Source of the DNA: an uncultured Burkholderiales bacterium | GTDB lineage: Bacteria > Pseudomonadota > Gammaproteobacteria > Burkholderiales > Burkholderiaceae_C | Assembly: GCA_903935585.1 (NCBI GenBank) | Contig: CAIZSE010000114.1 | Coordinates: 1-64,000, forward strand | DNA length: 64,000 nt | Direction of reading: 5' to 3' | Shown: positions 31,784-42,623 of the stretch, piece after piece | Layout: each line of letters opens with the position of its first letter | Numbering within the stretch: the first letter of the stretch is position 1 | Notes under the pieces: generated by a model | The model's input: only the letters and a program-made list of their open reading frames with translations | What the model was told of the DNA's origin: nothing | Database searches by the model: none | Program-made: the position numbers and the translations under genes

Positions 31784-32512
31784 TCACTGCACAGGCACCT
31801 TCTGGCCGGCCGCGACCAGGTCCAGCTGCGCCTGTTCCGCAAAGACTTTGGCCACATAGCCACCATCTTCGGACAAGGCATAACCGCCCAGATAGAACTT
31901 CAGACCCTCTTCCAAAGAGCCTCCGCGCAGTTTGACGGCGTCCGACAACACCGCCACCCCAACACGCAAATTGGCGATCGGGTCAAAGGCGGCAAGGCGT
32001 CCACCGTAAGCCTCGTAACGCTTTTCGTGAATCTCGGTCACCACCTGCATCAAGCCCTGAGCCCCTGCCTGACTTTGCACATAAGGATGAAAGTTCGACT
32101 CGATGGCCATGACGGCCAAAATGAAATGGGGTGACAGCTTGCTTTTTTTGGACAAGGCATGGGACTCGGCCACCAGGGCGGCCAGAGGCTCTGGGGCCAC
32201 CTTGTACTTGCGCCCCAGCCACTCGGCCACTGCGGCCTGAGAACGGGGTAAGTCCTGCAAACTCACGGCCGTTGCGCGCTCTGCCGTGTTTTCGGGCAAC
32301 CACCACAGCAAAACCTGCCTCTCACGCAGCCAATTGAACACTTCACCCTCTGTGGCGCGTAGCCATTGCGGGTTCAGCCACAAAGCCAGAACCAGGCTGG
32401 CCGCAGTCAGGCCCACCATGGCCAAACCACTGTGGGTGATGATGAACATCCCATGCGCGACGTCGCGCACGAGTGTTCTGAAGTGCTGGCACCAAATACA
32501 GTCTTGTTTCAT
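31784..32512 (-). CDS. Membrane-anchored lytic transglycosylase (SLT family)
   Basis: AVMAIESNFHPYVQSQAGAQGLMQVV catalytic ES/GLMQ motifs. Confidence 0.92.
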   Translation of the reverse strand: MKQDCIWCQHFRTLVRDVAHGMFIITHSGLAMVGLTAASLVLALWLNPQWLRATEGEVFNWLRERQVLLWWLPENTAERATAVSLQDLPRSQAAVAEWLGRKYKVAPEPLAALVAESHALSKKSKLSPHFILAVMAIESNFHPYVQSQAGAQGLMQVVTEIHEKRYEAYGGRLAAFDPIANLRVGVAVLSDAVKLRGGSLEEGLKFYLGGYALSEDGGYVAKVFAEQAQLDLVAAGQKVPVQ

Positions 32513-32585
32513 GAATATCGACCTGATCGCATTGTAAATTGACCGTCCTGGCAGACATCATGTGCCATCACGGGATAATTGCGGC

Positions 32586-33722
32586 ATGTCTCAACTCCAT
32601 CGCGTGGTCGTCGGCTTGTCCGGCGGCGTCGACTCCGCTGTCACCGCCTATTTGCTCAAGCAGCAGGGTTATGACGTCATTGGCATCTTCATGAAGAACT
32701 GGGAAGATGACGACGACAGCGAATACTGCTCTTCCAACGTCGACTTTGTCGATGCTGCAGCCGTGGCCGATGTGCTGGGCATTGAGATCGAGCATGTCAA
32801 TTTTGCGGCGGATTACAAAGATCGGGTTTTTTCGGAGTTTCTGCGTGAATACCAGGCCGGACGCACGCCCAACCCCGACATCCTGTGCAACGCCGAAATC
32901 AAGTTCAAGTCCTTCCTGGACCACGCGATGAGGCTGGGGGCTGAAAAAATCGCCACCGGACACTACGCCCGCGTGCGACTGAATGCGCAGACGGGTCGGC
33001 ACGAACTGCTCAAGGGCCTGGACCCGGGCAAAGACCAAAGCTATTTTTTGCATCGCCTGAACCAGGCGCAGTTGTCCAAAACACTGTTCCCGGTGGGCGA
33101 GTTGCACAAAACCGAAGTGCGGCGCATTGCCGAAGAAATCGGCCTGCCCAATGCCAAGAAAAAAGACTCCACCGGCATCTGCTTCATTGGCGAGCGCCCG
33201 TTCCGTGATTTTTTGAACCGCTACATCTCCAAAGAACCCGGGCCGATCAAGGACCCCGCAGGCCGGACCATAGGCCAACATGTGGGCCTGAGTTTTTACA
33301 CCCTGGGACAACGCCAGGGCCTGGGCATCGGTGGCATCAAGGCCAAGGGGGCTCAGCGTGGCGGTGGCGAACACACGCCCTGGTTTGTGGCCCGCAAGGA
33401 CCTCGAGAAAAACACCCTGTGGGTGGTGCAAGGCCACGAACACCCTTGGCTGCAATCACCCAGCCTGCAAGCCTTGGACGTCAGCTGGTGCGCGGGCATG
33501 GCACCCGAAGAAGGCCCCTATGCGGCCAAAACGCGTTACCGCCAGTCGGACGCACCCTGCACTTTGCACAAGCTGCAAATGGCCGATGGGCAACCGGGGT
33601 TTGAACTGGCCTTCAAAGAACCCCAGTGGGCTGTGACCCCCGGGCAAAGTGCCGTGGTCTACGACGGTGAGGTTTGTTTGGGTGGCGGGGTCATCTCTTC
33701 ATCGCCCACGCTCACCGGCTGA
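32586..33722 (+). CDS. mnmA: tRNA-specific 2-thiouridylase MnmA
   Basis: [56 protein letters not shown]. Confidence 0.98.
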   Translation: MSQLHRVVVGLSGGVDSAVTAYLLKQQGYDVIGIFMKNWEDDDDSEYCSSNVDFVDAAAVADVLGIEIEHVNFAADYKDRVFSEFLREYQAGRTPNPDILCNAEIKFKSFLDHAMRLGAEKIATGHYARVRLNAQTGRHELLKGLDPGKDQSYFLHRLNQAQLSKTLFPVGELHKTEVRRIAEEIGLPNAKKKDSTGICFIGERPFRDFLNRYISKEPGPIKDPAGRTIGQHVGLSFYTLGQRQGLGIGGIKAKGAQRGGGEHTPWFVARKDLEKNTLWVVQGHEHPWLQSPSLQALDVSWCAGMAPEEGPYAAKTRYRQSDAPCTLHKLQMADGQPGFELAFKEPQWAVTPGQSAVVYDGEVCLGGGVISSSPTLTG

Positions 33723-33746
33723 CCAAAAGCTGCCAACGCCGGCAGG

Positions 33747-35081
33747 TCAATTCGCAGCGTCTTTCAGCTTGGCATGGATTTTTCGGCTCGTTCGCCACAC
33801 CAGCCAAAGCACCAAGGGCACCAGCAATCCGACCGCAACTTCAGGCTCAATGGGCACACCCGCAGCATGCATGGCCTTGGCGCCATACATCAGGAGGCTG
33901 ACCACATAGTAGGAAATCGCGGCAATCGACAGGCCTTCCACCGTGCTTTGCAGGCGCAGCTGCAAGGCTTGCCCCTTGGTGAGTTTTTCCAGCAAAACCT
34001 GGTTTTGCGCCTCGGTGGCAATGTCCACCCGGGTGCGCAACAAGGCACTGGTGCGGGAAACCCGCTCTGCCAGTGAGGCCAGGCGCTTTTCTGTGGCCAC
34101 CACCGTGGCCATGGCGGGAGACAAGCGGCGTTGCATGAACTCACCCAGCGTCTGGGTGCCCGAAATGGGCCGCTCACGCAACTCGGCCAGTCGCTGGCTC
34201 ACCAAGACGTCATAGGCCCGGGTGGCCGAAAACCGAAACCCATGTTCAGCGGTGGCCCGCTCAATCCTTGCCGCCAAAGACACCAGCAAATCGAGCAGCG
34301 CCTGATCGCTTTCACCTTTGCGTTCAAGCAGGCCGGTCATGTCGGCCAACTGTGATTCGGCGGCTGACAGCATGGGGGAAAGGCTTTTGGCCACGGGCAA
34401 GCCGCGCAAAGCCATCAGGCGGTAAGTCTCCATCTCCAGAAGGCGCTGCGAGATGCGGCCTGCCCTCGCGCCACTGGTGTCCTCGGGGGCCAGCACCAGC
34501 ATGCGCTCAAAGCCATCGGCCCCAATGCGGAAATGCGTCAGGATGCAGGAGTGCGGCAAGCCCTCGGTGGTGTTGCCCATGCGCGAGGCCAGCACCGCCC
34601 CCTCCCCTAACCAGGCCTGGGCTTTGGCGATCATGTCGGGTTGATTGATGTCGGCTTGCAACATGCCCAAATGAATGGCCGCAATGGTTTGCCCGGGCAA
34701 ACCACGCAACCAATCGGTACCGGTCACGACATGCGAGGACAACTCGGGCAACTCGGCGCCCCAGCCGGCATGCGCTGGCAAAGCCTGCACGATGGAATAA
34801 CGCGTGAACTCGGTGTGCCGCTCCCATTTCACGGTGAAGTGGTCACAACGCAAGCGCAAAAAGTTGCCCTGCAAGCTCTCCAGACTCAAGTCAGAATGGC
34901 CAGGCAGAAGGCGCAAATGCGCCCATTCCTGCTCCCTGGTGACCCCGTTATTGAGCACCGCCACGTACACGATCAAGGCTGGCAAGCGCACCCGGGCGGA
35001 GGGGCGTGCATGAACTTCGTTGTGCAATTCACGCCGCTGGGCGTCATCTTGCGGCAAAAAACGGGATGTGATTTCGTTCAT
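33747..35081 (-). CDS. DUF3422 family predicted membrane-anchored protein
   Basis: RRELHNEVHARPSARVRLPALIVYVAVLN; two C-terminal TM segments. Confidence 0.8.
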   Translation of the reverse strand: MNEITSRFLPQDDAQRRELHNEVHARPSARVRLPALIVYVAVLNNGVTREQEWAHLRLLPGHSDLSLESLQGNFLRLRCDHFTVKWERHTEFTRYSIVQALPAHAGWGAELPELSSHVVTGTDWLRGLPGQTIAAIHLGMLQADINQPDMIAKAQAWLGEGAVLASRMGNTTEGLPHSCILTHFRIGADGFERMLVLAPEDTSGARAGRISQRLLEMETYRLMALRGLPVAKSLSPMLSAAESQLADMTGLLERKGESDQALLDLLVSLAARIERATAEHGFRFSATRAYDVLVSQRLAELRERPISGTQTLGEFMQRRLSPAMATVVATEKRLASLAERVSRTSALLRTRVDIATEAQNQVLLEKLTKGQALQLRLQSTVEGLSIAAISYYVVSLLMYGAKAMHAAGVPIEPEVAVGLLVPLVLWLVWRTSRKIHAKLKDAAN

Positions 35082-35235
35082 ACCAACATTTTGACCAGGT
35101 TATCGCGGACAGAACAGCCCCCAACAGCAGAAAATTTGCTTCGCGGGGGCATCCCTGACAAAGCATCAACAAGCTCAAGGCTCTGTCCTCATGAACACAA
35201 GAACATGAAAGAACAGGCTTTTCAGGCCCCCGCAC

Positions 35236-36237
35236 TCATGGCTGTGGCGGGGGTGAAGGCTGCTGTTCAGGCACCAACAAACGGCCATTTAGCAGCGCTC
35301 GCACAGTGGCCACCACCAGGCCACAGATCACGCTGCTGACAATAAGCAGCCAAACCAAGGCCAGTACATGAACCCAACCCTGAGCAGGTGCCAAGTGCAA
35401 GGACAAGGCAGCCGAAGCCGCCAAAGGGAATGACATGCCCCAATAGGGGATGCCGAAGGCCTGCGCCAGAATGCGTTTGAGCACCGTCAATGACACGAGC
35501 GTAAAAAACAGGGACACCCCCCAAAGCATGTGCACCAGCACATCGGGGGCACCCAGTTTTGCCCCCGACAAAGCCAGCAGTGAAGGCGGCGCCATGGCGA
35601 TGAAGGTAGCAGGCATCAAGCGGGGCGGCCACATGCCCACCATGCCAATGCGCACCAGCACCAGCACCAAAGCCACCGGCCACAACACCGTTGCAACGCC
35701 ATACTGGCCAGCGGCCCAAACCGGGTGTCCCAAAGCCGTGCCTGCCAAACCGGGCAGCACATTGCCCACCACGGGAATAAACAAGGCGGGGGTCATGCCC
35801 TGCCAAAAATCATTCGCCGTGAGGCCTGGTTGAAACCAGCGGCGAATGACCTCCACGGTTCCCAGGAGCAAGCCCACCGAACCCAGCATCCACAAAGCGT
35901 CAGCCCACGGGCTGTAACCGAAATGCACGACCCAAACCGTAGGAATCAAGACCCAAGACGAGGGCAGCGTGGCCACAAACACGTGGCGCATGGGATGGGT
36001 TGCATCGGCCAGAACGGCCGCAGGGAACCTGATCAAGCGCCACAGTTTGGCCACTGTCAGCGCCACGAAAACACCTCCGGCCAGCACACCCACGCCCCAC
36101 GACACCTGCACAGCCACTTGCCCCAAATGAGGCTCTGCCCGAAACCAAGCCAGCGACAAGCCACAAAGGCCCATGACCATGGCGAACCAAGCAAAGTTCA
36201 AATGCTGAAGGGATGAAGCAGGGCGACTTTCAATCAT
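35236..36237 (-). CDS. SLAC1/TehA family anion/dicarboxylate channel-like protein
   Basis: About ten TM segments; LQHLNFAWFAMVMGLCGLSLAW N-terminus; start MIESRPASS at 36237. Confidence 0.75.
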   Translation of the reverse strand: MIESRPASSLQHLNFAWFAMVMGLCGLSLAWFRAEPHLGQVAVQVSWGVGVLAGGVFVALTVAKLWRLIRFPAAVLADATHPMRHVFVATLPSSWVLIPTVWVVHFGYSPWADALWMLGSVGLLLGTVEVIRRWFQPGLTANDFWQGMTPALFIPVVGNVLPGLAGTALGHPVWAAGQYGVATVLWPVALVLVLVRIGMVGMWPPRLMPATFIAMAPPSLLALSGAKLGAPDVLVHMLWGVSLFFTLVSLTVLKRILAQAFGIPYWGMSFPLAASAALSLHLAPAQGWVHVLALVWLLIVSSVICGLVVATVRALLNGRLLVPEQQPSPPPQP

Positions 36238-36261
36238 GGTGCGGTTTTCCTTCGCAGACAT

Positions 36262-36292
36262 AAAAAAACCCGTGGCATGGACCACGGGTTTT
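36262..36292. terminator. Bidirectional intrinsic terminator downstream of ssb
   Basis: AAAACCCGTGG-catgga-CCACGGGTTTT. Confidence 0.8.
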
Positions 36293-36316
36293 GACGGCCA
36301 ACGGGCAAGCCCATTG

Positions 36317-36808
36317 TCAGAACGGGATGTCGTCGTCCATGTCGTCAAAGTTACTGGCAGCTGGCTTGGCGGCCGCAGCTGGGCGCTGCGCAGGCGCGGC
36401 AGCCGGACGGTCAGCGGCAGGCGCCTGACGCGGCGCATACCCGCCACCCTCTTCCGCAGGCCCACCCATGCCTTGGCGGCCGCCCAGCATCTGCATGGTT
36501 TCACCACGGATTTCGGTGGCGAATTTCTCGATGCCGTCCTTGTCGGTGTACTTGCGGGTGCGCAAGCTGCCTTCGACGTAGACCTGTGAGCCTTTTTTCA
36601 GGTATTGGCCTGCAATTTCGGCCAATTTGCCAAAAAAGCTGATGCGGTGCCACTCGGTGGCTTCTTTCATCTCGCCGGTCGCTTTGTCCTTGTAGCGGTC
36701 GGTGGTGGCCACATTGATGTTGCTGACCGCATCGCCCGAAGGCAGATAGCGGGTTTCAGGGTCGCGGCCCAAATTGCCGACGATGATGACTTTGTTGACG
36801 GATGCCAT
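36317..36808 (-). CDS. ssb: Single-stranded DNA-binding protein
   Basis: [37 protein letters not shown]; acidic C-terminal tail DDMDDDIPF. Confidence 0.98.
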   Translation of the reverse strand: MASVNKVIIVGNLGRDPETRYLPSGDAVSNINVATTDRYKDKATGEMKEATEWHRISFFGKLAEIAGQYLKKGSQVYVEGSLRTRKYTDKDGIEKFATEIRGETMQMLGGRQGMGGPAEEGGGYAPRQAPAADRPAAAPAQRPAAAAKPAASNFDDMDDDIPF

Positions 36809-36875
36809 GAAAACTCCTCGATGATGTGCGAATTATGAGGCCATTCCCCGGCCACTCTCTGCGCTTGGTCGGCCC

Positions 36876-38117
36876 TCAGGCCACCTGCCCGACCGGCGCG
36901 CTTCGACCAGGGGCCGTCATGGGCCAGGCCACCATCAGCCAGACCAACATGGCCCCACCACAAAACAAAAACACCGCTGGACTGCCCCAGGACTTGACCA
37001 ACCATCCGCCCACCAGCCCCCCCGCAAAGAACCCGAACGACTGCAAGGTGTTGTAAACCCCCAAGGCCGTGCCACGCATGGCCCTGGGTGCGATGCGCGA
37101 GGCCAGGCTGGGTTGGGTCGCCTCCAGCGCGTTGAAGCCACAGAAAAACACCAGCATCAGCACCGACAAAGCGCTCAGGCTGGTGGTGCCCGCAGATTGC
37201 AGCAACAACCCCACCTGCACCAGAACAATGAGGCCAATCGAGAGCAAAAAGACCTTTTTCAGGTGGCCGCGCCGCTCCATCGCAAACACCACCCCCAGAA
37301 ACAGAAATGAAATCAGAACAGCTGGCAAATACACCTGCCAGTGCAGCGCCTTGTCCAGCCCCGCCTGAACCAGCATGGCCGGCACCGCCACCCACATGGC
37401 CAACTGCACAGCATGCAAGACAAACACACCCAGATTCAGACGCATCAGGTCGGCATGGGCCAGCACATCGCGCAGCTGCCCACGTCCCTGCCCGGGCAAC
37501 GGCGCAGGTGCGGGCGGTGCGCCCCAGATCACCACGCCCACGCCGACCAAGGCCAGCACACCGGTCAGCCAGAACAAGCCCGACAAGCCGATCCAGGCTG
37601 TGAGCAGGGGTGACACCACCAAAGAGAGTGCAAACATCAGGCCGATGCTGCCGCCCACCAGCGCCATGGCCTTGGTGCGGACTTCGTCGCGCGTCAAATC
37701 GGCCAACAAGGCCGTCACCGCGGCCGAAACAGCGCCCGCACCTTGCAAGCTGCGCCCGATCAGCAGGCTGTTCAAATCGGTGGCGGCAGCGGCCCAAAAA
37801 CTGCCCAAGGCAAAAATCACCAGGCCCAGCACGATGACCCGCTTTCGCCCAAAGCGGTCAGAGGCCATGCCAAAAGGCAGTTGCAACAAACCCTGGGTCA
37901 AGCCATAAATGCCCATGGCCAGGCCCAGCATGACCGGGTCATCGCCGCCGGGGTACTTGCGCGCCTCCAGGGCGAAAACCGGCAACACCAAAAACAAACC
38001 CAGCATGCGCAGCGCAAAAATGCTGGCCAGTGAGGCGCTGGCGCGGCGCTCGGTGGGCGTCATGTCCAAAGAAACAAAAGTAGAAGATTGCAAAAGATCG
38101 GTCACAAAAGGACCCAA
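36876..38117 (-). CDS. MFS transporter
   Basis: YGLTQGLLQLPFGMASDRFGRKRVI; MFS-ssb divergent from uvrA. Confidence 0.92.
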   Translation of the reverse strand: MGPFVTDLLQSSTFVSLDMTPTERRASASLASIFALRMLGLFLVLPVFALEARKYPGGDDPVMLGLAMGIYGLTQGLLQLPFGMASDRFGRKRVIVLGLVIFALGSFWAAAATDLNSLLIGRSLQGAGAVSAAVTALLADLTRDEVRTKAMALVGGSIGLMFALSLVVSPLLTAWIGLSGLFWLTGVLALVGVGVVIWGAPPAPAPLPGQGRGQLRDVLAHADLMRLNLGVFVLHAVQLAMWVAVPAMLVQAGLDKALHWQVYLPAVLISFLFLGVVFAMERRGHLKKVFLLSIGLIVLVQVGLLLQSAGTTSLSALSVLMLVFFCGFNALEATQPSLASRIAPRAMRGTALGVYNTLQSFGFFAGGLVGGWLVKSWGSPAVFLFCGGAMLVWLMVAWPMTAPGRSAPVGQVA

Positions 38118-38222
38118 AAAGGGGCACGATCAAAAGCGGGATTGTCCCCGATTGGCCGACCCAAGTGCCAAAAACAGCGCCGGCGGGGATAATCGAGGGT
38201 TTTGCTGATCTGACCGCCCACC

Positions 38223-41150
38223 GTGAACCTTGTTGACTCCCCTCTGCTGCCTGAAGAACCTGAACAAGCGCGTTATTTGGCGGCTGCAATGCGGCAAACC
38301 CACATCAGCGTGCGGGGCGCGCGCACGCACAACCTGAAAAACATCGACCTCGACATCCCGCGCAACCAACTGGTGGTGATCACCGGCCTGTCGGGTTCGG
38401 GCAAGTCCAGCCTGGCCTTTGACACGCTGTATGCCGAAGGCCAGCGCCGTTATGTGGAAAGCCTGTCCGCCTATGCACGGCAGTTTTTGCAGCTGATGGA
38501 CAAGCCGGACGTGGACCTGATTGAAGGCCTGTCGCCCGCCATCAGCATCGAGCAAAAGGCCACCAGCCACAACCCGCGCTCTACCGTGGGCACAGTGACC
38601 GAGATCCACGACTACCTGCGCCTGCTGTATGCCCGCGCTGGCACACCCTATTGCCCAGACCACGACTTGCCTCTGCAAGCCCAAACTGTGAGCCAGATGG
38701 TGGACGCCGTACTGGCCTTGCCCGAAGACACCAAGCTGATGATCCTTGCGCCGATTGCGCGCGAGAAAAAAGGCGAGTTTGAAAAAGTCTTCGAGCAGAT
38801 GCAGGCGCTGGGTTATGTGCGCTTTCGCGTCAATGGCCAGACGGTTGAGGTGGAAGATTTGCCCACACTCAAAAAGACCGAAAAACACAACATCGACGTG
38901 GTGGTGGACCGCATCAAAGTCCGCGCTGAAGCAGATGCCAAGGCCCGAGACGCCCTGCGCCAGCGCCTGGCCGAAAGCTTTGAAGCCGCGCTGCACCTGG
39001 CCGAACACCGGGCCGTGGCACTGGAGATGGACACCGGGGTTGAGCACCTGTTCAACGCCAAATTCTCCTGCCCCAGTTGCCACTATTCCATCAGCGAACT
39101 GGAGCCTCGCCTGTTCTCGTTCAACTCGCCCATGGGCGCTTGCCCGAGCTGTGACGGCATTGGCACCATGGCGTTTTTTGACCCGGAACGTGTGGTGGCC
39201 TTTCCCAGCCTGAGCCTGGCCAGCGGCGCCATCAAGGGCTGGGACCGCCGCAACGGCTTTTACTTCAGCATGCTCGAAAGTCTGGCCAAGCATTACCAGT
39301 TCGACATCGAGGCGACTTTTGAAAACCTGCCGCCGAGTGCACAACAAGTGTTGCTGCATGGGTCGGGTGACGAGGACATCAAGTTCAGCTACGTGATGGA
39401 ATCGGGTGCTTCACAGGGCAAAAAAGTCAGCAAGAAGCACCCGTTTGAAGGTGTCATCCCCAACATGACGCGGCGCTACCGCGAGACCGACTCGGCCGTG
39501 GTGCGGGAAGACCTGGCGCGTTACCGCAACTCACAAGCTTGCACCGATTGCAAAGGCACGCGCTTGAGGCGTGAAGCGCGCCATGTGCGCATCGGCGAAG
39601 GGGCTCAGTCACGCGCCATCTTCGACATCAGCCACATCACCTTGGGCGAATCGCAGCAGTATTTTCAAAGCCTGCAACTGCAAGGGGCCAAGGCCGCGAT
39701 CGCCGACAAGGTGGTGCGCGAGATCGCCCTGCGCCTGAAGTTTCTGAACGATGTGGGTCTGAATTATTTAAGTCTGGACCGCAGTGCCGACACCTTGTCG
39801 GGCGGCGAGTCCCAGCGCATTCGCCTGGCCAGCCAGATCGGCTCAGGCCTCACTGGCGTGATGTACGTGCTGGACGAGCCCAGCATCGGCCTGCACCAGC
39901 GCGACAACGACCGCCTGATCGGCACGCTGCAACACCTGCGCGACATCGGCAACAGCGTGCTGGTGGTCGAGCACGATGAAGACATGATCCGCGTGGCCGA
40001 CCACGTGATCGACATGGGCCCCGGCGCTGGCGTGCACGGTGGCCGCGTCATGGCGCAAGGCACCTGCGCCGACATCCTGGCCGCGCCCGACTCGGTCACG
40101 GGCCAGTACATGTCGGGCCGCAAAAAGATCGAGGTGCCCAAGCGCCACAAAGCGGGCAAAGACTTCATAGAGATCATTGGCGCGTCTGGCAACAACCTCA
40201 AGCACGTCAACGTCAAGTTTCCGGTGGGCCTGCTGACCTGCGTGACCGGTGTGTCGGGCTCTGGCAAATCCACGCTGGTCAACGACACGCTGTACACGGC
40301 TGCTGCGCACCAGATTCACCGAGCCCACGACGAGGCGGCTGAACACCAAGAGATCAAGGGTCTGGAGCACTTCGACAAAGTCATCAGCGTGGACCAGTCC
40401 CCCATCGGGCGCACCCCGCGCAGCAACCCCGCCACCTACACGGGCCTGTTCACCCACATCCGCGAACTGATGGCCGAAGTGCCCGCCGCACGCGAACGCG
40501 GCTATGGCCCGGGGCGGTTCAGCTTCAACGTCACCGGTGGGCGTTGCGAAGCCTGCCAGGGCGATGGCATGGTCAAAGTAGAAATGCACTTTTTGCCCGA
40601 TGTGTACGTGCCCTGCGATGTGTGCCACGGCATGCGCTACAACCGCGAAACGCTCGAGGTGCAATACAAGGGCCAGAACATCGCGCAAATTTTGAACATG
40701 ACGGTCGAAGCGGCACACCAATTCTTCAGCGCCGTGCCCAACATTGCGCGCAAACTGCAAACCCTGCTGGATGTGGGCCTGACCTACATTCGCCTGGGCC
40801 AAAGCGCCACCACGCTGTCAGGCGGTGAAGCGCAACGCGTCAAACTGGCACTCGAATTGTCCAAGCGCGACACGGGCCGCACGCTTTACATCCTGGACGA
40901 GCCCACCACCGGCCTGCACTTTGCCGACATTGACCTGCTGCTCAAGGTGCTGCACCAACTGCGCAACGCGGGCAACACCATCGTCATCATCGAGCACAAC
41001 CTGGATGTGATCAAAACCGCCGACTGGCTGATCGACATGGGCCCCGAGGGCGGCGCTGGTGGCGGCATGGTGGTGGGCGAAGGCACGCCCGAACAGCTGG
41101 CCAAAAACGAGGCGAGCTTCACGGGCCATTATTTAAAGCGCTTGCTGTAA
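38223..41150 (+). CDS. uvrA: Excinuclease ABC subunit A
   Basis: [38 protein letters not shown], zinc-finger [23 protein letters not shown]. Confidence 0.98.
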   Translation: MNLVDSPLLPEEPEQARYLAAAMRQTHISVRGARTHNLKNIDLDIPRNQLVVITGLSGSGKSSLAFDTLYAEGQRRYVESLSAYARQFLQLMDKPDVDLIEGLSPAISIEQKATSHNPRSTVGTVTEIHDYLRLLYARAGTPYCPDHDLPLQAQTVSQMVDAVLALPEDTKLMILAPIAREKKGEFEKVFEQMQALGYVRFRVNGQTVEVEDLPTLKKTEKHNIDVVVDRIKVRAEADAKARDALRQRLAESFEAALHLAEHRAVALEMDTGVEHLFNAKFSCPSCHYSISELEPRLFSFNSPMGACPSCDGIGTMAFFDPERVVAFPSLSLASGAIKGWDRRNGFYFSMLESLAKHYQFDIEATFENLPPSAQQVLLHGSGDEDIKFSYVMESGASQGKKVSKKHPFEGVIPNMTRRYRETDSAVVREDLARYRNSQACTDCKGTRLRREARHVRIGEGAQSRAIFDISHITLGESQQYFQSLQLQGAKAAIADKVVREIALRLKFLNDVGLNYLSLDRSADTLSGGESQRIRLASQIGSGLTGVMYVLDEPSIGLHQRDNDRLIGTLQHLRDIGNSVLVVEHDEDMIRVADHVIDMGPGAGVHGGRVMAQGTCADILAAPDSVTGQYMSGRKKIEVPKRHKAGKDFIEIIGASGNNLKHVNVKFPVGLLTCVTGVSGSGKSTLVNDTLYTAAAHQIHRAHDEAAEHQEIKGLEHFDKVISVDQSPIGRTPRSNPATYTGLFTHIRELMAEVPAARERGYGPGRFSFNVTGGRCEACQGDGMVKVEMHFLPDVYVPCDVCHGMRYNRETLEVQYKGQNIAQILNMTVEAAHQFFSAVPNIARKLQTLLDVGLTYIRLGQSATTLSGGEAQRVKLALELSKRDTGRTLYILDEPTTGLHFADIDLLLKVLHQLRNAGNTIVIIEHNLDVIKTADWLIDMGPEGGAGGGMVVGEGTPEQLAKNEASFTGHYLKRLL

Positions 41151-41213
41151 AGGCCTTGAGCTTCAACCCACTTCAATCTTTTCACCCACCCACTTTTAAA
41201 ATTTCAAGCCACT

Positions 41214-41600
41214 ATGAAAACCGTGATCCGTACTTTTTTCAGAACCCTGCGCGTTGTGCTGGGCCCCGTCATGCTGCTGAAAGAACGCCTGACCCAACCG
41301 ACAGGCGTGCAACGCGCACCCGCCGCACAAGCCGCGGTCGACCAACAGTGCCAAAGCCTGGCGCTGTACCAGTTCAGCACCTGCCCGTTTTGCATCAAGG
41401 TGCGCCAGGAAATGCGCCGCCTGTCGCTGCCCATTGAAAAGCGCGACGCACAACACCACACCGCCAACCGCGACGCCTTGCTGCAAGGCAGCGGGGCCAG
41501 CAAAGTGCCTTGCCTTCAAATCACAGAAGACAATGGCCAAACCCGGTGGCTGCAAGACTCGACCGAGATCGTGGCGTATTTGCGCGAGCGCTTTGCCTGA
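41214..41600 (+). CDS. Glutaredoxin / GST N-terminal domain protein
   Basis: LALYQFSTCPFCIKVRQEMRRLSLPIE with CPFC motif; SKVPCLQI. Confidence 0.85.
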   Translation: MKTVIRTFFRTLRVVLGPVMLLKERLTQPTGVQRAPAAQAAVDQQCQSLALYQFSTCPFCIKVRQEMRRLSLPIEKRDAQHHTANRDALLQGSGASKVPCLQITEDNGQTRWLQDSTEIVAYLRERFA

Positions 41601-41620
41601 AGGTCGGCATAACAAACCGC

Positions 41621-41650
41621 TTGTAGGTCGGCGGCTTCAGCCCCGACAAG
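41621..41650. repeat. REP-like palindrome
   Basis: GTCGGcGGCT-tc-AGCCCCGAC bulged stem (41627-41647). Confidence 0.45.
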
Positions 41651-41673
41651 CCCCCTGACCCCGCCATTCGTCC

Positions 41674-42007
41674 ATGGAAACCGAACTCAAACTCAGTCTT
41701 AACGAAGCAGATCTGCCGCGCCTGCTGGCCCACCCACTGCTGACGCAAACGCTTGGTGATCGCCCACCCAGGCGCACAGATCGAAGTCGCACTCGACCAG
41801 GGCCGCATCCATGTGCCTGGCACCGCGCTGAGCGAACCGCTGCTGGAGGTGGAATTGGAACTGCTCAACGGGCCGGAAGATGCACTGATGGCGCTGGCCG
41901 ATGTGCTTCGCCAGACACCCCAAGGCACTGTGACGTTGGTGCCGAGCGATGCGAGCAAGGCACAGCGGGGGATGGCCTTGTGGGCCAGGGCTATCGCCAC
42001 AAGTTGA
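41674..42007 (+). pseudogene. Remnant of a CYTH (triphosphate tunnel metalloenzyme) domain gene
   Basis: METELKLSLNEADLPRLLAHPLLTQTL N-terminus continues in another frame as AQIEVALDQGRIHV...LLEVELELLNG...SKAQRGMALWARA, with the middle missing. Confidence 0.7.
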
Positions 42008-42014
42008 ACAACAC

Positions 42015-42278
42015 TTACTGGTAATGCCCCCGACAGGCAATCACGGTCAGCTCCACATCGTCCACGGCATAAACCAGTCGATGAACATCATCGATGCGCC
42101 GTGACCAGTAGCCGGACAAATTGCCCAGCAAGGGCTCGGGTTTGCCAATGCCTTCAAAGGGGTCGCGCCGTGCGGCATCGATCAACAGATTAATGCGCTT
42201 GAGCGTTTTTTTATCCTGTCCTTGCCAATACAAATAATCGGCCCAGGCATGCGAGGTGAACGCAATCCCACGGCTCAT
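42015..42278 (-). CDS. yoeB: Txe/YoeB family toxin (mRNA interferase)
   Basis: AWADYLYWQGQDKKTLKRINLLIDAARRDPFEGIGKPEPLLGNLSGYWSRRIDDVHRLVYAV. Confidence 0.93.
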   Translation of the reverse strand: MSRGIAFTSHAWADYLYWQGQDKKTLKRINLLIDAARRDPFEGIGKPEPLLGNLSGYWSRRIDDVHRLVYAVDDVELTVIACRGHYQ

Positions 42279-42529
42279 GGGGTGATCAGTTCACGGCGCT
42301 TGGCTTTGCCGGCTTTGTGTTCGGCAATGGATGCAGCCAAGTGCGCTGCGTTAACGGGACTTGAAAGCAAGTACAGGGTTTCGGCCATGCTCTGGTAGTG
42401 CGCCATGGACATGACCACAGCATCCCCTCCATCTCGGCGGGTGATGATGGTGATGTCGGCATCGGCCTCCACACCGTCAAGAACAGTCTTCAAACCGTTA
42501 CGGGCCTCTGAGTAACTGATGATTCGCAT
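42275..42529 (-). CDS. yefM: YefM/Axe family antitoxin
   Basis: MRIISYSEARNGLKTVLDGVEADADITIITRRDGGDAVVMSMAHYQSM; 4-nt overlap with toxin. Confidence 0.93.
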   Translation of the reverse strand: MRIISYSEARNGLKTVLDGVEADADITIITRRDGGDAVVMSMAHYQSMAETLYLLSSPVNAAHLAASIAEHKAGKAKRRELITP

Positions 42530-42540
42530 GATGGTGACTT

Positions 42541-42560
42541 GTTCAATATATTGGACAAGT
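42541..42560. promoter_or_regulatory. Candidate YefM/YoeB autoregulatory operator
   Basis: TTGTtCAATATATTGgACAA 20-bp near-perfect palindrome just upstream of the antitoxin start. Confidence 0.5.
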
Positions 42561-42623
42561 ATTGTAACTTTTTAACCCACCATCTGCAATGATCGGTGAA
42601 GTGCATTCGCCGCGCTGCATCTG

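Noticed and set aside
35108-35190. GGACAGA...TCTGTCC distant inverted repeat with inner CCCCC/GGGGG upstream of the DUF3422 gene
   Set aside because: Arms only 7 nt and 69 nt apart; could be chance, although it shares GGACAGA with the pnt REP-like units.
39843-40802. 319-aa minus-strand ORF
   Set aside because: Antisense of uvrA; low-complexity His/Val/Ala-rich translation.
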